NCBI RefSeq assembly: GCF_000168975.1
Contig: NZ_AAUW01000003.1
Coordinates: 62,001 to 126,000, forward strand
Source of the DNA: Roseibium aggregatum IAM 12614
GTDB taxonomy: Bacteria; Pseudomonadota; Alphaproteobacteria; Rhizobiales; Stappiaceae
Direction of reading: 5' to 3'
DNA: 64,000 bases
The translations under genes and the position numbers were made by a program. Shown here piece after piece: positions 36,996 through 45,505 of this stretch (the first letter of the stretch is position 1; each line of letters opens with the position of its first letter). Below the pieces are notes generated by a model. That model worked only from the letters and a program-made list of their open reading frames with translations, had not been told where the DNA came from and searched no databases.

Positions 36996-37490
36996 ATGCG
37001 ACGTATCGTTTTATCCGCTTTTTGCGCCCTTGCTGTTGCCGCCTGCCAGTCTGGCTCCTCTCAACGCCCATCTCAGCCCGATCAGCCGAGGCTGGAGGTG
37101 CCGGCCGGCGCGCAATCGGTGAAGATCGCAGCCGATCCTGCAAGCGTGCGATCGGCCCTGGTCTCCAGCGCCCAGGAACGCGGCACCGTCGTGCTGCAGG
37201 ACCAGCCCAACATGGTGGTTCTGGAACGGCCGATGACCGGCCCGAACCCGGCGCTCGATTCTGAATTCGGACCGTCCGACAACGGCCAGCGCGTGATCCG
37301 CATCCGCGTCCGCTTCACCGGCACACCCTGCCAGACGCTGGCTGTCCAGGATCTGGCCGTGATCAACAACGTCCGCACGGCACTTGAGCAAAGCTTCGTC
37401 CTGCCGGGCAATCCGAACACGATGCAGAGCCTTCAAGGCCTGAAATCGCGCGCGGAACAGGGCAGTTCCTGTCCGCCTCTGTCGTCCTGA
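36996..37490 (+). CDS. Lipoprotein, 164 aa
   Basis: The signal peptide MRRIVLSAFCALAVAAC carries a lipobox AAC-Q, so it should be anchored in the envelope. The mature part has an alpha/beta character (PASVRSALVSSAQERGTVVL, RVIRIRVRFTGTPCQT) with two further cysteines that could pair. ATG 36996 gives the best lipoprotein signal; the in-frame ATG at 36969 would add nine residues. It is separated by 169 bp from the TelA-like operon and has its own terminator. The function is unknown. Confidence 0.65.
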   Translation: MRRIVLSAFCALAVAACQSGSSQRPSQPDQPRLEVPAGAQSVKIAADPASVRSALVSSAQERGTVVLQDQPNMVVLERPMTGPNPALDSEFGPSDNGQRVIRIRVRFTGTPCQTLAVQDLAVINNVRTALEQSFVLPGNPNTMQSLQGLKSRAEQGSSCPPLSS

Positions 37491-37519
37491 CGGACAGGCC
37501 GTCAGTCTTGAAAATGAAT

Positions 37520-37552
37520 GAGGCGTGGCCGGATCTCCTGCCACGCCTCTTT
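37520..37552 (+). terminator. Rho-independent terminator
   Basis: A perfect 10-bp stem gaggcgtggc/gccacgcctc (37520-37529 with 37540-37549) runs into TTT, 30 bp after the lipoprotein stop codon. Confidence 0.85.
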
Positions 37553-37638
37553 CGTGCCGGCTTGTACCGCAGCGGATCACAGCAGCGGGAGACTTCCCCC
37601 ACTCCGGAGGCATTTCGCCGGCATGACTGCTGAACCTG

Positions 37639-38067
37639 TCACACAGGCACAGCTTCAGCGGCGAACTGCTTCAGAAACTCTTCGCTGGGCGGGATCGGCT
37701 TGATCACGTCGATCAACACTCCGTTCGGATCGCAGGTGATGAAATGGCGCTGGCCGAAAGCTTCGTCCCGTAAAGCCTGCAAGACAGGCAGCCCGTTTTC
37801 CTGCGCTGCCTCATAAACCGCATCCACATCCTCGACCTCGAAATTGAGCAGAAGTCCGCCCACTCCACGGCCGCGGCCGGCTTCCGGTATGGTCTCGTGG
37901 GTTTGGTCCAGGATCGCAAGGTTGACGCTTTCGTCTTCCTCCGACTGCAGATGCACATACCAGTCGGCTTCAAACATCGCCTTGAACCGAAAATTGTCAC
38001 GATAGAACCGGACCGTCTCGGCGACCTTGTCGGTCATGAGGACGGGATAATACTGGGTGCATTTCAT
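37639..38067 (-). CDS. VOC (glyoxalase/bleomycin-resistance) family protein
   Basis: 142 aa. Two beta-alpha-beta-beta-beta modules are visible: [28 protein letters not shown] in the first half and [22 protein letters not shown] followed by [19 protein letters not shown] in the second. The latter carries the usual C-terminal acidic/aromatic pattern. The substrate is unknown; such proteins are often dioxygenases, glyoxalases or antibiotic-binding proteins. CAGGAG lies before ATG 38067, which is preferred to the longer frame. It is divergent from a TetR gene and almost certainly controlled by it. Confidence 0.85.
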   Translation of the reverse strand: MKCTQYYPVLMTDKVAETVRFYRDNFRFKAMFEADWYVHLQSEEDESVNLAILDQTHETIPEAGRGRGVGGLLLNFEVEDVDAVYEAAQENGLPVLQALRDEAFGQRHFITCDPNGVLIDVIKPIPPSEEFLKQFAAEAVPV

Positions 38068-38161
38068 CGTTTCTCTCCTGTTCGTCGCCAACGCCGGGTG
38101 AAAAATGCCGGCTCTCTCCGGCCTCCGGCGGTTCCCGAGGCTTTTCATCTGCAGCAAAAAG

Positions 38162-38178
38162 ACATACAGTCTGTATGT
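38162..38178. promoter_or_regulatory. TetR operator 1
   Basis: A perfect 17-bp palindrome ACATACAG-T-CTGTATGT, 95 bp before the VOC start and 30 bp before the TetR start. It shares its left arm with operator 2. Confidence 0.85.
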
Positions 38179-38190
38179 AATTTTCAATTA

Positions 38191-38207
38191 ACATACAGGC
38201 TGCATGT
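38191..38207. promoter_or_regulatory. TetR operator 2, abutting the tetR start codon
   Basis: ACATACAG-G-CTGCATGT, a 17-bp palindrome with one mismatch, is spaced 29 bp centre-to-centre from operator 1. Its last base touches the TetR ATG at 38208, so bound repressor would block that gene's own start region. Confidence 0.85.
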
Positions 38208-38816
38208 ATGCAAGATAAAAGCCGGGAGAAGACAGGGGAGCGGCGCACCCAGGCGGAACGGCGTGCGGAAACGCGAAAGGCCCTGCTGGATGCGGCTCGG
38301 GCGCTGATCGTTGAAAAAGGCTACGCGGAAACCGGAACGCCGGAGATCGTCAAGGCCGCCGACGTCACCCGCGGCGCCCTTTACCATCACTTCGCTGACA
38401 AGGCAGACCTGATGCGGGCGCTGGTTCACCAGGAATCTGAAGCAATCGCGGCAGAGATCAACAGCCGGACGAACACCGCCCAGACACCGCTCGATGCCTT
38501 CATGTCAGGGGCCAGCGCCTATTTCTCGGCCATGTCCGTTGCCGGCCGGGCAAGGATCATGTTGCTGGAAGGGCCAACCGTGCTTGGCCTTGCGGAAATG
38601 GCGGAGATCGACCGGCAAACCGGTGGCGCGACACTTCTGGATGGCCTGCGTCACGCGGCACATCACGGTGCGCTGAAAAACGTTCCTCTGGAGCCGTTGG
38701 CCGATTTGCTTTCCTCTGCGTTCGACCGCGCTGCACTGGCCATTGCAAACGGGGGCGACAGGAAAGCCTATGAGACCGCGACCCGCAAACTGCTGGCCGG
38801 GATCCTTGCTGACTGA
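38208..38816 (+). CDS. TetR-family transcriptional regulator
   Basis: 202 aa. The N-terminal helix-turn-helix (RKALLDAARALIVEKGYAE, TPEIVKAADVTRGALYHHFADKADLMRALV) is typical of TetR. The helical C-terminal domain binds an unknown ligand. There is no in-frame ATG between operator 2 and the conserved helix 1, so the start at 38208 stands and leaves no room for a ribosome-binding site outside the operator. It probably represses itself and the divergent VOC gene. Confidence 0.9.
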   Translation: MQDKSREKTGERRTQAERRAETRKALLDAARALIVEKGYAETGTPEIVKAADVTRGALYHHFADKADLMRALVHQESEAIAAEINSRTNTAQTPLDAFMSGASAYFSAMSVAGRARIMLLEGPTVLGLAEMAEIDRQTGGATLLDGLRHAAHHGALKNVPLEPLADLLSSAFDRAALAIANGGDRKAYETATRKLLAGILAD

Positions 38817-38904
38817 CGCTCGGCTTTGATGTCGCGATCCTTCAAGACGGCCTGACGACAATCATCTAAGGCTGGCGACAAACCAACCCAAGCGGGAGAC
38901 CCAA

Positions 38905-39300
38905 GTGATCCTCAGATACACCATTCTCTATGTCGACAATGTCGCCGCCGCGCTAGACTTCTATGAAAAGGCCTTCGGATTGCAAAGGCTGTTCCTGCAT
39001 GAGTCCGGCGACTATGGCGAACTGGCAACCGGAGAGACAAAACTCGCCTTTTCCTCCAAGTCGCTGATGAAGCAACTCGGCAAGACACCAGGCACCTCCG
39101 ATCCGAAGTCACCCGTTTTCGAACTGGCCTTTGAAACGGATGACGTTGCAGGCTCCCTCGACCGCGCTGTCACCGCCGGTGCAACCAGGTTGCAGGATGC
39201 GCGCGAGGAACCATGGGGGCAGATCACGTCCTACGTGAGCGATCCCTTCGGCTACCTGGTCGAGATCTGCTCACCGGTCCAGTTGCCAAGTGCCGGTTGA
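38905..39300 (+). CDS. VOC-family protein
   Basis: 131 aa, another glyoxalase/dioxygenase-fold protein: YTILYVDNVAAALDFYEKAFGLQR, then FELAFETDDVAGSLDRAVTAGA and SYVSDPFGYLVEICSPV. The GTG start has GGGAG 6 bp upstream. It lies 88 bp after the TetR gene and may be in the same transcript. Its last 49 bp overlap the 3' end of the convergent AraC gene. Confidence 0.85.
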   Translation: MILRYTILYVDNVAAALDFYEKAFGLQRLFLHESGDYGELATGETKLAFSSKSLMKQLGKTPGTSDPKSPVFELAFETDDVAGSLDRAVTAGATRLQDAREEPWGQITSYVSDPFGYLVEICSPVQLPSAG

Positions 39301-39914
39301 GTCAATAGCGACAAGCAATAAGGGTCCCGGCGTATTTGCGCCGGTGACCCGCCGAACCAGCGCCTCAGGTCACGCGTCATATGGGCCTGGTCGCTGAAGC
39401 CGCAGGCGGATGCGATCTCCACAAGAGGCCGCTCGGAGGCCAGTAATCCTGCCGCCCTGCGGGCTCGCGCGAGCAGGCGCCAATACTCCGGCGACGGCAG
39501 CCCATACTCCCGGAAGCGCCTCTGCAGTGTGCGCAGCGAAACGCCCGCCTGCTTCGACACCTGCTCGACGGTTGCCATCGGCAGCGTCAGGGCAACGATC
39601 ACGTCGTCCAGATCGTTGACCTCATCAAGTGCGTTGCCCAGGAGTTCTTCCACCTGTGCGCAATCGCGGGCGACGGCCAGAAGAACCTCGTCGGTCACCA
39701 CGGCCCCCGGGCGCAACCGGAAGCCCGTGATCTCCGTGCCCTCCGCGAGTTCGGATACGCGCGGCTGAAAATCCAGATCCGTCAGCAGAACCTTTTCCCG
39801 TTTGCCCGGCTCGTGCACCACCAGCACGTCGCGGCAGCCATCCGGAAAGATCAGGGCATTTTCCGCCCTGTCGTTCCGGTGATGCCATTTTTCAAATCTG
39901 TCCGTGCCGCTCAT
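39252..39914 (-). CDS. AraC-family transcriptional regulator
   Basis: 220 aa. The N-terminal half (ENALIFPDGCRDVLVVHEPG, FRLRPGA) resembles small sensor domains of DUF6597-type AraC proteins. The C-terminal half is the double helix-turn-helix (MATVEQVSKQAGVSLRTLQRRFREYG and PLVEIASACGFSDQAHMTRDLRRWFGGSP). An in-frame ATG at 39944 would add ten residues; neither start has a strong ribosome-binding site. The tail-to-tail overlap with the VOC gene is real on both strands. The target is unknown. Confidence 0.8.
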   Translation of the reverse strand: MSGTDRFEKWHHRNDRAENALIFPDGCRDVLVVHEPGKREKVLLTDLDFQPRVSELAEGTEITGFRLRPGAVVTDEVLLAVARDCAQVEELLGNALDEVNDLDDVIVALTLPMATVEQVSKQAGVSLRTLQRRFREYGLPSPEYWRLLARARRAAGLLASERPLVEIASACGFSDQAHMTRDLRRWFGGSPAQIRRDPYCLSLLTQPALGNWTGEQISTR

Positions 39915-40039
39915 GACGAGATCTTTATCAGCTGGCCGGTGCATACGCGAGGGGGCTCAACCCGCTTACCCTCCCCTTCAGAAAGGTTGAAACGCCGTAT
40001 CGGAGGATCACCACATACTCTGATTTTAGTCCAATTAGT

Positions 40040-40678
40040 CTACAACGCGGCCTCGCGCCGCTCCCGCCCCCGATAGCGCGTAAAAATCTCAAGTCCGTCC
40101 ACGGCTGACGTTTCTGCCATCTGAACCGATGTCGCCAACAGCCCGGCGAGATGCGCCGCCGCCGCGCTGGCGCCGCGGATATCGTCTCGCCCAAAGGCAG
40201 TCGGGCAAGCCCCGAAGGTGGCATGCGGCAGGTCCAGCCGCGAAAGCTCTTCCGGCGCGCAGCGTGCGTCGCCCTGGACGGACAGGACACCTTCAAATGC
40301 CGCCGGATAGGCGTTGCCACCGCGCGCCGGTGCGGAACCTACAATCCAGCTGCCTACCTGTTGCAGCCGGGAGACTGCCACGGAAAGCTCAACGGTAGAG
40401 CGCGCCATACCGAAGGCGCATAAGACGATGTCGGGCGGATTTTCGGCAAGCCAGGTCAAGGCGGCACACACAGCACCAAGCGAGGTCGAAAGCTGCCCTG
40501 GAAACACAACGGCGTTGAACACCTGAACATCTTCCGCATGGGCGCATATAGTCTCTGCCATGGCCTCGGCATGGCCCGTCGCCAGGTCCGCGCCATCTGG
40601 GCTGCAAAACCATTCCTGCGCCTCCAAGCCTGGCCAATCCCGTGGCAAGGCGCCATCTATCAGCCCGACCCGGATCAT
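40040..40678 (-). CDS. qhpE: QhpE, subtilisin-like leader protease of the QHNDH system
   Basis: 212 aa, a very short cytoplasmic subtilase. The triad is readable as Asp8 (VGLIDGA), His36 (ATGHAEAMAETI) and Ser171 (RGASAAAAHLAG). In quinohemoprotein amine dehydrogenase (QHNDH) systems QhpE removes the leader of the crosslinked gamma subunit before export. There is no signal peptide, as expected. Its ATG overlaps the stop codon of the qhpF transporter gene by four bases, and it is the last gene of the cluster. Confidence 0.9.
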   Translation of the reverse strand: MIRVGLIDGALPRDWPGLEAQEWFCSPDGADLATGHAEAMAETICAHAEDVQVFNAVVFPGQLSTSLGAVCAALTWLAENPPDIVLCAFGMARSTVELSVAVSRLQQVGSWIVGSAPARGGNAYPAAFEGVLSVQGDARCAPEELSRLDLPHATFGACPTAFGRDDIRGASAAAAHLAGLLATSVQMAETSAVDGLEIFTRYRGRERREAAL

Positions 40679-42417
40679 GAACCGGCCCCTCTTGCCTTCA
40701 ACACAAGCTCCCCGTCAAAAGCGCCATAGCGTTCCGCATCCCCATGCGTGACGACAAGACGGGTGCGGTCGCCAAACCGGCTGTCTATGCGAGCCATGAT
40801 CCGCGACACCCTCTCCGCATCAACCTCTGACAGGCTCTCGTCCAGGATCAACACCTGGAAGGGCTGCAGCAGGGCCCGGGCGAGACACAGCCGCTGGCGC
40901 TCGCCGCCGGACAGATCCAGCCCGCCCTCACCCAGTATTGTTTCAAGTCCCGCACCGGCAAACCGGTCTTCCAGTTCCACAAACTGCAGAACGGCCCGCA
41001 TGTCTTCCTCATCCGCATCGGCAGCTCCAAGACGAAGGTTGTCTGCCACGGTTCCGGAAAAGACATGCCCTTTTTGCGGCACCAGCGCGATGACCGTACG
41101 CAGATCGCGGAGCGACAGATGGCGCAGGTCCGTGCCATCCAGCAGGATCGTTCCGGCCTTCGGGTCATCATGGCGCTGAAGCAGCGACAGCAGGGACGTC
41201 TTGCCGATGCCGGACGGCCCACTCAGCCGGACTTTCTGCCCTTTGGGCACGATCAGGGAAACATTCTCAAACAGCGGCGTACCGCCATCCGGTGCATAGG
41301 CAGCACCTGCCAGCACCAATTCACCGCCATCGGCTGGCAGCGGCACAGGCCATGCCGGTTCCTGGACATCCGGTACGGCGCTCATGATCTGGTCCAGCCG
41401 GTCAAGTGCCGCCTTCATGCGTGCCTGTCCGTGCCAGAGGGAAATCAGCGACTGCATCGGGCCAATCAGGAAGGCCAGATAGGCAGTGAAGGCAATCAGA
41501 GACCCCAGCGGCATCGTACCGTCGATTACCGCGAGCCCGCCGACCAGAAAAACAGCACTCCGCAGGATCGCCGTCAGCACCATCGGTACTGCACGCGTCA
41601 CCTCGTTCCACATCTGCGCAGAGAGCAACGCTGCGACAAGGCCCTGCTGCCGTGTTTCAATTCGCTTAGCCGCCGCCCCGGTTGCATTCAGCGCCCGCAG
41701 CGCAGACAGCCCGGTTATCGTCTCCGCCAGGCCTGACGCCAGCACCCCGCGCGCCTGACGTACGTCTCTTGCCTTCGCCTGGGTCACGGGCCGGGCACGG
41801 GCAAAAAACAACAGCTCCACCGGAGCCAACGCAAGGGCCAGAAGAGCCAGTTTGGGCGCCAGCACAAACAGCATGACCAGGCCGCCCACCAGCCTCAGAA
41901 GGCTGCCGCCGCCATTCACCAGCACCGCAAACGTGAATTGCTGAACTTCACCGGCATCGCCGTCCAGACGGCTCATGAGTTCGCCGATGGATTGTCTTGC
42001 CTGCCAGCGGGGCGACTGGGCAAGGATCTGATCAACGGCGGACCGGCGCAGATCCTTCAGCAATCTTGCCGAAAACCGCAGGTGCAAGAGAGAATTGAGC
42101 GCGCCCAGCGCCAGTGCAGCCAGTCCGACGCAGAAGAGCACGGCCACAAACAGGACAAGCGCCTGCTTGTCCCCGGCCATCAGGCCCCGGTCAATGACAA
42201 GCTTGGTGAGGTAAGGCGGCACAAGCGCCGCCCCTGCCGCCACAAGGGACAACAGAAACAGCATCGCCAGCGGCCAGCGGTAGGGCGCAACCAGCGGCAC
42301 CAGCCACGCCGCCTCGCGGCTGCCGAAGACCCGGTTGAACAGGCCAAGCAGCAGTGAAGGCCGGGACGGCACTGCCCCGGCCTGATCTGTTCCTTGCAAG
42401 GAAACTGCCTGCTTCAT
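40675..42417 (-). CDS. qhpF: QhpF, ABC exporter of the QHNDH gamma subunit
   Basis: 580 aa half-transporter: six transmembrane helices, then an ATPase with Walker A GPSGIGKTS, signature LSGGERQRLCLARAL and Walker B VLILDES. In known QHNDH loci this exporter carries the crosslinked, leader-processed gamma subunit to the periplasm. AAGGAA lies before the ATG. A 177-bp gap with a dispersed repeat separates it from qhpB, so it may have extra control. Confidence 0.9.
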   Translation of the reverse strand: MKQAVSLQGTDQAGAVPSRPSLLLGLFNRVFGSREAAWLVPLVAPYRWPLAMLFLLSLVAAGAALVPPYLTKLVIDRGLMAGDKQALVLFVAVLFCVGLAALALGALNSLLHLRFSARLLKDLRRSAVDQILAQSPRWQARQSIGELMSRLDGDAGEVQQFTFAVLVNGGGSLLRLVGGLVMLFVLAPKLALLALALAPVELLFFARARPVTQAKARDVRQARGVLASGLAETITGLSALRALNATGAAAKRIETRQQGLVAALLSAQMWNEVTRAVPMVLTAILRSAVFLVGGLAVIDGTMPLGSLIAFTAYLAFLIGPMQSLISLWHGQARMKAALDRLDQIMSAVPDVQEPAWPVPLPADGGELVLAGAAYAPDGGTPLFENVSLIVPKGQKVRLSGPSGIGKTSLLSLLQRHDDPKAGTILLDGTDLRHLSLRDLRTVIALVPQKGHVFSGTVADNLRLGAADADEEDMRAVLQFVELEDRFAGAGLETILGEGGLDLSGGERQRLCLARALLQPFQVLILDESLSEVDAERVSRIMARIDSRFGDRTRLVVTHGDAERYGAFDGELVLKARGAGS

Positions 42418-42445
42418 CCGTGTTCCTTGTCTGCAACCTTCCCAT

Positions 42446-42564
42446 TGTCATCCCCGCGAAAGCGGGGACCCAGTAATCACTGGCAATGAGACAGGAGTGC
42501 TTCAGTTGCCACTGGGGATACTGGGTCCCGGTCTTGCCGCTGATGCAGCACACCGGGAGGACAA
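42446..42564. repeat. Dispersed intergenic repeat inside the qhp cluster
   Basis: tcatccccgcgaaagcgggg plus acccagta (42449-42475) is inverted at tactgggtcccgg (42519-42531). One frame reads WVPAFAGMT, the peptide hallmark of a dispersed repeat family widespread in proteobacterial genomes. It lies between qhpB and qhpF. Confidence 0.75.
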
Positions 42565-42594
42565 CCGGGGACCTCGCAGGTTCGGTTCTCTCCC

Positions 42595-43686
42595 CTAGCT
42601 GCCGGTGCTGATCACCTGCATGGTGCCGGCAGCCATGTCGCCGCCCGAAGGCAGGAGAATTTCGCCGATACGTTCCAGGGTCTCTGCATCATAGACGCCA
42701 ATGTCGTCATTGGTCCCGCCGACATAGATTTCCTTGCCGTCGGACGAGATGTTCACACAGTAGTAGGTGTGTGGCAGGTCGACCCGCTTGATCAGCTCTT
42801 TCTTCTCGACATCATGCTTGGAGAGCTGGGTGTAGACACCGTAAAGCTTGCTCTTGTCGTTGGGGTCGCGCACAGCAGAGAACATGATCACTTCCAGGCT
42901 GGCGAAATCCGCGATCTCGCTTTCCCCTGTCGTCAGATCGACCGACTGGTACCCCCAGACGAAATCGGCAATCTCGCTCATCGACTCGTCGGTGAACTTG
43001 GCAGCCGAATAGAGCAGCATGAACTCGTCTGCCTGCGTGCCGATGGGCCAGAACGCAAGGACGTCCGGCGGCGAATAGGTTGGCCGGTCCCAGGTGGCAT
43101 TCTTGATCTTGATCGAGATCTCACCCGTCTTCGGGTCAATGGCATAGATCTCGTGTCCGGCGGCATAGAGCATGCCGTCCCGGCCGGTCGCCATCACCGT
43201 CATGCGACGCGGGCTTGGAAAGGTACGGGCCGGTTTGGCGCCAAGCCCAGCCGAAGTCTCATAGACCGCGATTTCAGGTTCCAGAACCTCGTAGCGGTCG
43301 GCAAGCAACCGCACAGGGTTGCGCACCGTGTAGACCTCCTTGCCATCCTTGGAAACGGCCAGGGAGGCAATGGTCTTGCGCCGAATGTCGCCTTCGGACT
43401 GATGTGCCGAAAACACCATCTCGCAGGTGGACAGGTCGATACCGAAAACATCCTCCCAGCGATTGCCGAGGATATAGGCGATCTTGTTGTCCGGCGACAC
43501 GACGATGACACCGGGGATCAGGTTGAAGTCGAGCTTGCAGTCAGTCTCTATCGTTCTCGCCTTGGCGTCGATCACGTAAAGCCGGTCTGGTTTTGCGGCC
43601 GTGACGATCAGATCCTTGGCGACGGCCGGCAGAGCGGTAAGGCTCAGGGCCAGGGCTGCGCTTGCCGCAGCAATCAGATTTCGCAT
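42595..43686 (-). CDS. qhpB: QHNDH beta subunit (QhpB)
   Basis: 363 aa with a Sec signal peptide ending AVA-KDL. The mature part is a seven-bladed beta-propeller built of YVIDAKARTIE- and VYETSAGLG-type repeats (GRDGMLYAAGHEIYAIDPKTGE; SSDGKEIYVGGTNDDIGVYDAETLERIGEI). It caps the quinone-bearing gamma subunit and helps form the substrate channel in the periplasmic enzyme. GGAG precedes the ATG, and it lies 36 bp after qhpC. Confidence 0.93.
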   Translation of the reverse strand: MRNLIAAASAALALSLTALPAVAKDLIVTAAKPDRLYVIDAKARTIETDCKLDFNLIPGVIVVSPDNKIAYILGNRWEDVFGIDLSTCEMVFSAHQSEGDIRRKTIASLAVSKDGKEVYTVRNPVRLLADRYEVLEPEIAVYETSAGLGAKPARTFPSPRRMTVMATGRDGMLYAAGHEIYAIDPKTGEISIKIKNATWDRPTYSPPDVLAFWPIGTQADEFMLLYSAAKFTDESMSEIADFVWGYQSVDLTTGESEIADFASLEVIMFSAVRDPNDKSKLYGVYTQLSKHDVEKKELIKRVDLPHTYYCVNISSDGKEIYVGGTNDDIGVYDAETLERIGEILLPSGGDMAAGTMQVISTGS

Positions 43687-43722
43687 CGGGTTTCTCCGAA
43701 TATCTTGTAGGGCGTCAGCCGG

Positions 43723-44055
43723 TCAGGTTTCGCTGTCGGACGGGAAAACCGTGCCGAGCGAACGCCAGTCCTTGCCGGCGTTGTCGGCATCGGCGTTCCA
43801 GTCCCGATAGGAATTGATCGTGTCCGGCACCTGGGCCGGCCACCAGCACGGGTCCGAGCAGCCATAGAGATCAGCCTCCATCGGCTGGCATAGGGCCGCG
43901 ACACCGCCAAACGGATCGACCTCCCAGCCGGGATCGAGGGTCGATGTGCAGCCGACCACAACAGTCTGCATGGCGCGCACTTCGTCCATCTTGTCGGTTT
44001 CGACCGCAGTGACGACGCGGTCGGCTTTCTGGTTCAGGGGTTTCAAGTGTCTCAT
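43723..44055 (-). CDS. qhpC: QHNDH gamma subunit precursor with CTQ cofactor and thioether crosslinks (QhpC)
   Basis: 110 aa. A 29-residue leader without Sec features precedes the mature part. Taking Q30 as mature residue 1, every residue modified in the Paracoccus/Pseudomonas enzyme is in register: thioether pairs Cys36-Glu45, Cys56-Asp62 and Cys70-Asp78, and the cysteine tryptophylquinone pair Cys66-Trp72. The core [17 protein letters not shown] is diagnostic. The start at 44055 overlaps the qhpD stop (ATGA), so peptide and modifying enzyme are translationally coupled; a longer frame through qhpD is a shadow. Confidence 0.95.
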   Translation of the reverse strand: MRHLKPLNQKADRVVTAVETDKMDEVRAMQTVVVGCTSTLDPGWEVDPFGGVAALCQPMEADLYGCSDPCWWPAQVPDTINSYRDWNADADNAGKDWRSLGTVFPSDSET

Positions 44056-45488
44056 TTGCCGAATGCCCTCCGAGGCATGATGTGATCCGAAAAGAAAGCC
44101 GGAGCGCCAGCGATCAACTCGCCATAGACGCCGATGCCGAAATCCACCCAGTCGCGCATGAGGTCGCAATAGTGGTAGGTCGGCTTCATCGGATCGGAGA
44201 AATGGGCGTAACTCTCGTGATAACAGCCGCCCGCGCAGATGTTGCGGATGCGGCAAGTGGAGCAGCCCTTGTCGGTGCGGTCGGCCCGGTCCTCGATGAA
44301 ACGGGCCAGCTTCTGCTTTTCAATGCCGCCATCGACCGTGCCATAGGTCTCCATGTCGGACCCGGTGAACCGGTGGCAGAGATTGAGCCCGCCCTCGTGG
44401 TCGACCGCCAGCATGCCGAGCCCTGCCCCGCAAGGCAGGGCCTTGGACCGGCCTTCGTAAAGGTCGTTCATGAGCTGGTGCATGTTGGAAAAGCCGATGT
44501 TGCGGCCCAGAAGCGCTTCATCCCGGTAATGCCGTCCGAGACGTTTCATCTCTTCGAACACCGTTTGAAGCTCGTCACCGGTCAGGTTGAACGGCGCGAT
44601 GGGACCAGAGGTCACCGGCGAGAAACCGACTTCATGAAAGCCGATCTCGTTTTTCAGGTGATCCCAGATCTCGTAGACCGCCGTGACGCCATGGGTCAGC
44701 GTCACCCGCCCGCCGACCGGGCGGGAGGTGTAGCGTTCCAGCAGCATCCTGGTCTTGGAGGCAACGACGTTGTAGGTGCCCTTGCCCCCCACGGTCTTGC
44801 GATTCTTGTCGTGAAGCGCCTTCGGCCCGTCCATCGAAACGGTCAGGCCAAACCGGTGGGCATTGAGCCAGTCGACGATGTCCTCGGTCAGAAGCGTCGC
44901 GTTGGTCGTCAGGGTGAAGTCGACACGCTTGCCGAGAGTGCCGAAGCGGTCTTCCGCGTAGGCAACCACTTCCTTGATCAAGGCCAGGTTGCTGAGCGGT
45001 TCGCCGCCGAAGAAGACAACATTGTAGCTGTCCCGGTCCGGGCTTTCCGCCAGCAGCAATTCGATCGAGCGTTTCGCCGTCTCGAAGGCCATGCGCCGGC
45101 CCTTGGACGGCGTATCCAGATCTTCCTTGTAACAATAGGTGCAGGAAAGATTGCAGCCCGTGTTGACGTTGAGAACAATCGTCGTCAGCGGAAAGTTCTG
45201 GATATGGATCGGCGGCCGCTCCGCCCTTGGCGGGCGGCCGTCGGTGATGATGTCGAGATCGAGAAACGAACGGATCCGCTCTGTTACCTCGCCCGGATCG
45301 ACCCGGCCGCTGAACCGCTCCCGGACATCGGCTTCTGAAACCTTCGTCCGGTTGCTGAAGAGGTCGATCACGTCATTGTCGAGCCGGTCGATCTCGAACA
45401 GAGATGTCGTCGGCACGTGGAAAAGCAGGTGACGCCCGTCCACTTCGACCCGATGCGCGTTCTGCGGCTGAAAAAAGAGATATCCCAT
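44052..45488 (-). CDS. qhpD: QhpD, radical SAM/SPASM thioether-forming enzyme
   Basis: 478 aa. The radical SAM cluster motif CNLSCTYC (Cys112, Cys116, Cys119) is followed by FFGGEPLSN and LTTNATLL segments. The C-terminal SPASM region has CHRF and [17 protein letters not shown] for auxiliary 4Fe-4S clusters. In QHNDH biogenesis it makes the three Cys-to-Asp/Glu thioether bonds in QhpC in the cytoplasm. The first 100 residues form a PqqD-like peptide-recognition region (inference). CAGGAG precedes the ATG. Confidence 0.95.
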   Translation of the reverse strand: MGYLFFQPQNAHRVEVDGRHLLFHVPTTSLFEIDRLDNDVIDLFSNRTKVSEADVRERFSGRVDPGEVTERIRSFLDLDIITDGRPPRAERPPIHIQNFPLTTIVLNVNTGCNLSCTYCYKEDLDTPSKGRRMAFETAKRSIELLLAESPDRDSYNVVFFGGEPLSNLALIKEVVAYAEDRFGTLGKRVDFTLTTNATLLTEDIVDWLNAHRFGLTVSMDGPKALHDKNRKTVGGKGTYNVVASKTRMLLERYTSRPVGGRVTLTHGVTAVYEIWDHLKNEIGFHEVGFSPVTSGPIAPFNLTGDELQTVFEEMKRLGRHYRDEALLGRNIGFSNMHQLMNDLYEGRSKALPCGAGLGMLAVDHEGGLNLCHRFTGSDMETYGTVDGGIEKQKLARFIEDRADRTDKGCSTCRIRNICAGGCYHESYAHFSDPMKPTYHYCDLMRDWVDFGIGVYGELIAGAPAFFSDHIMPRRAFGK

Positions 45489-45505
45489 GGTTTCAAACTC
45501 CTGTT

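Noticed and set aside
43723..44256. A 177-aa version of QhpC starting inside qhpD
   Set aside because: The extra 67 residues are Arg/His-rich shadow of qhpD; the ATGA junction at 44055 gives the known precursor length.
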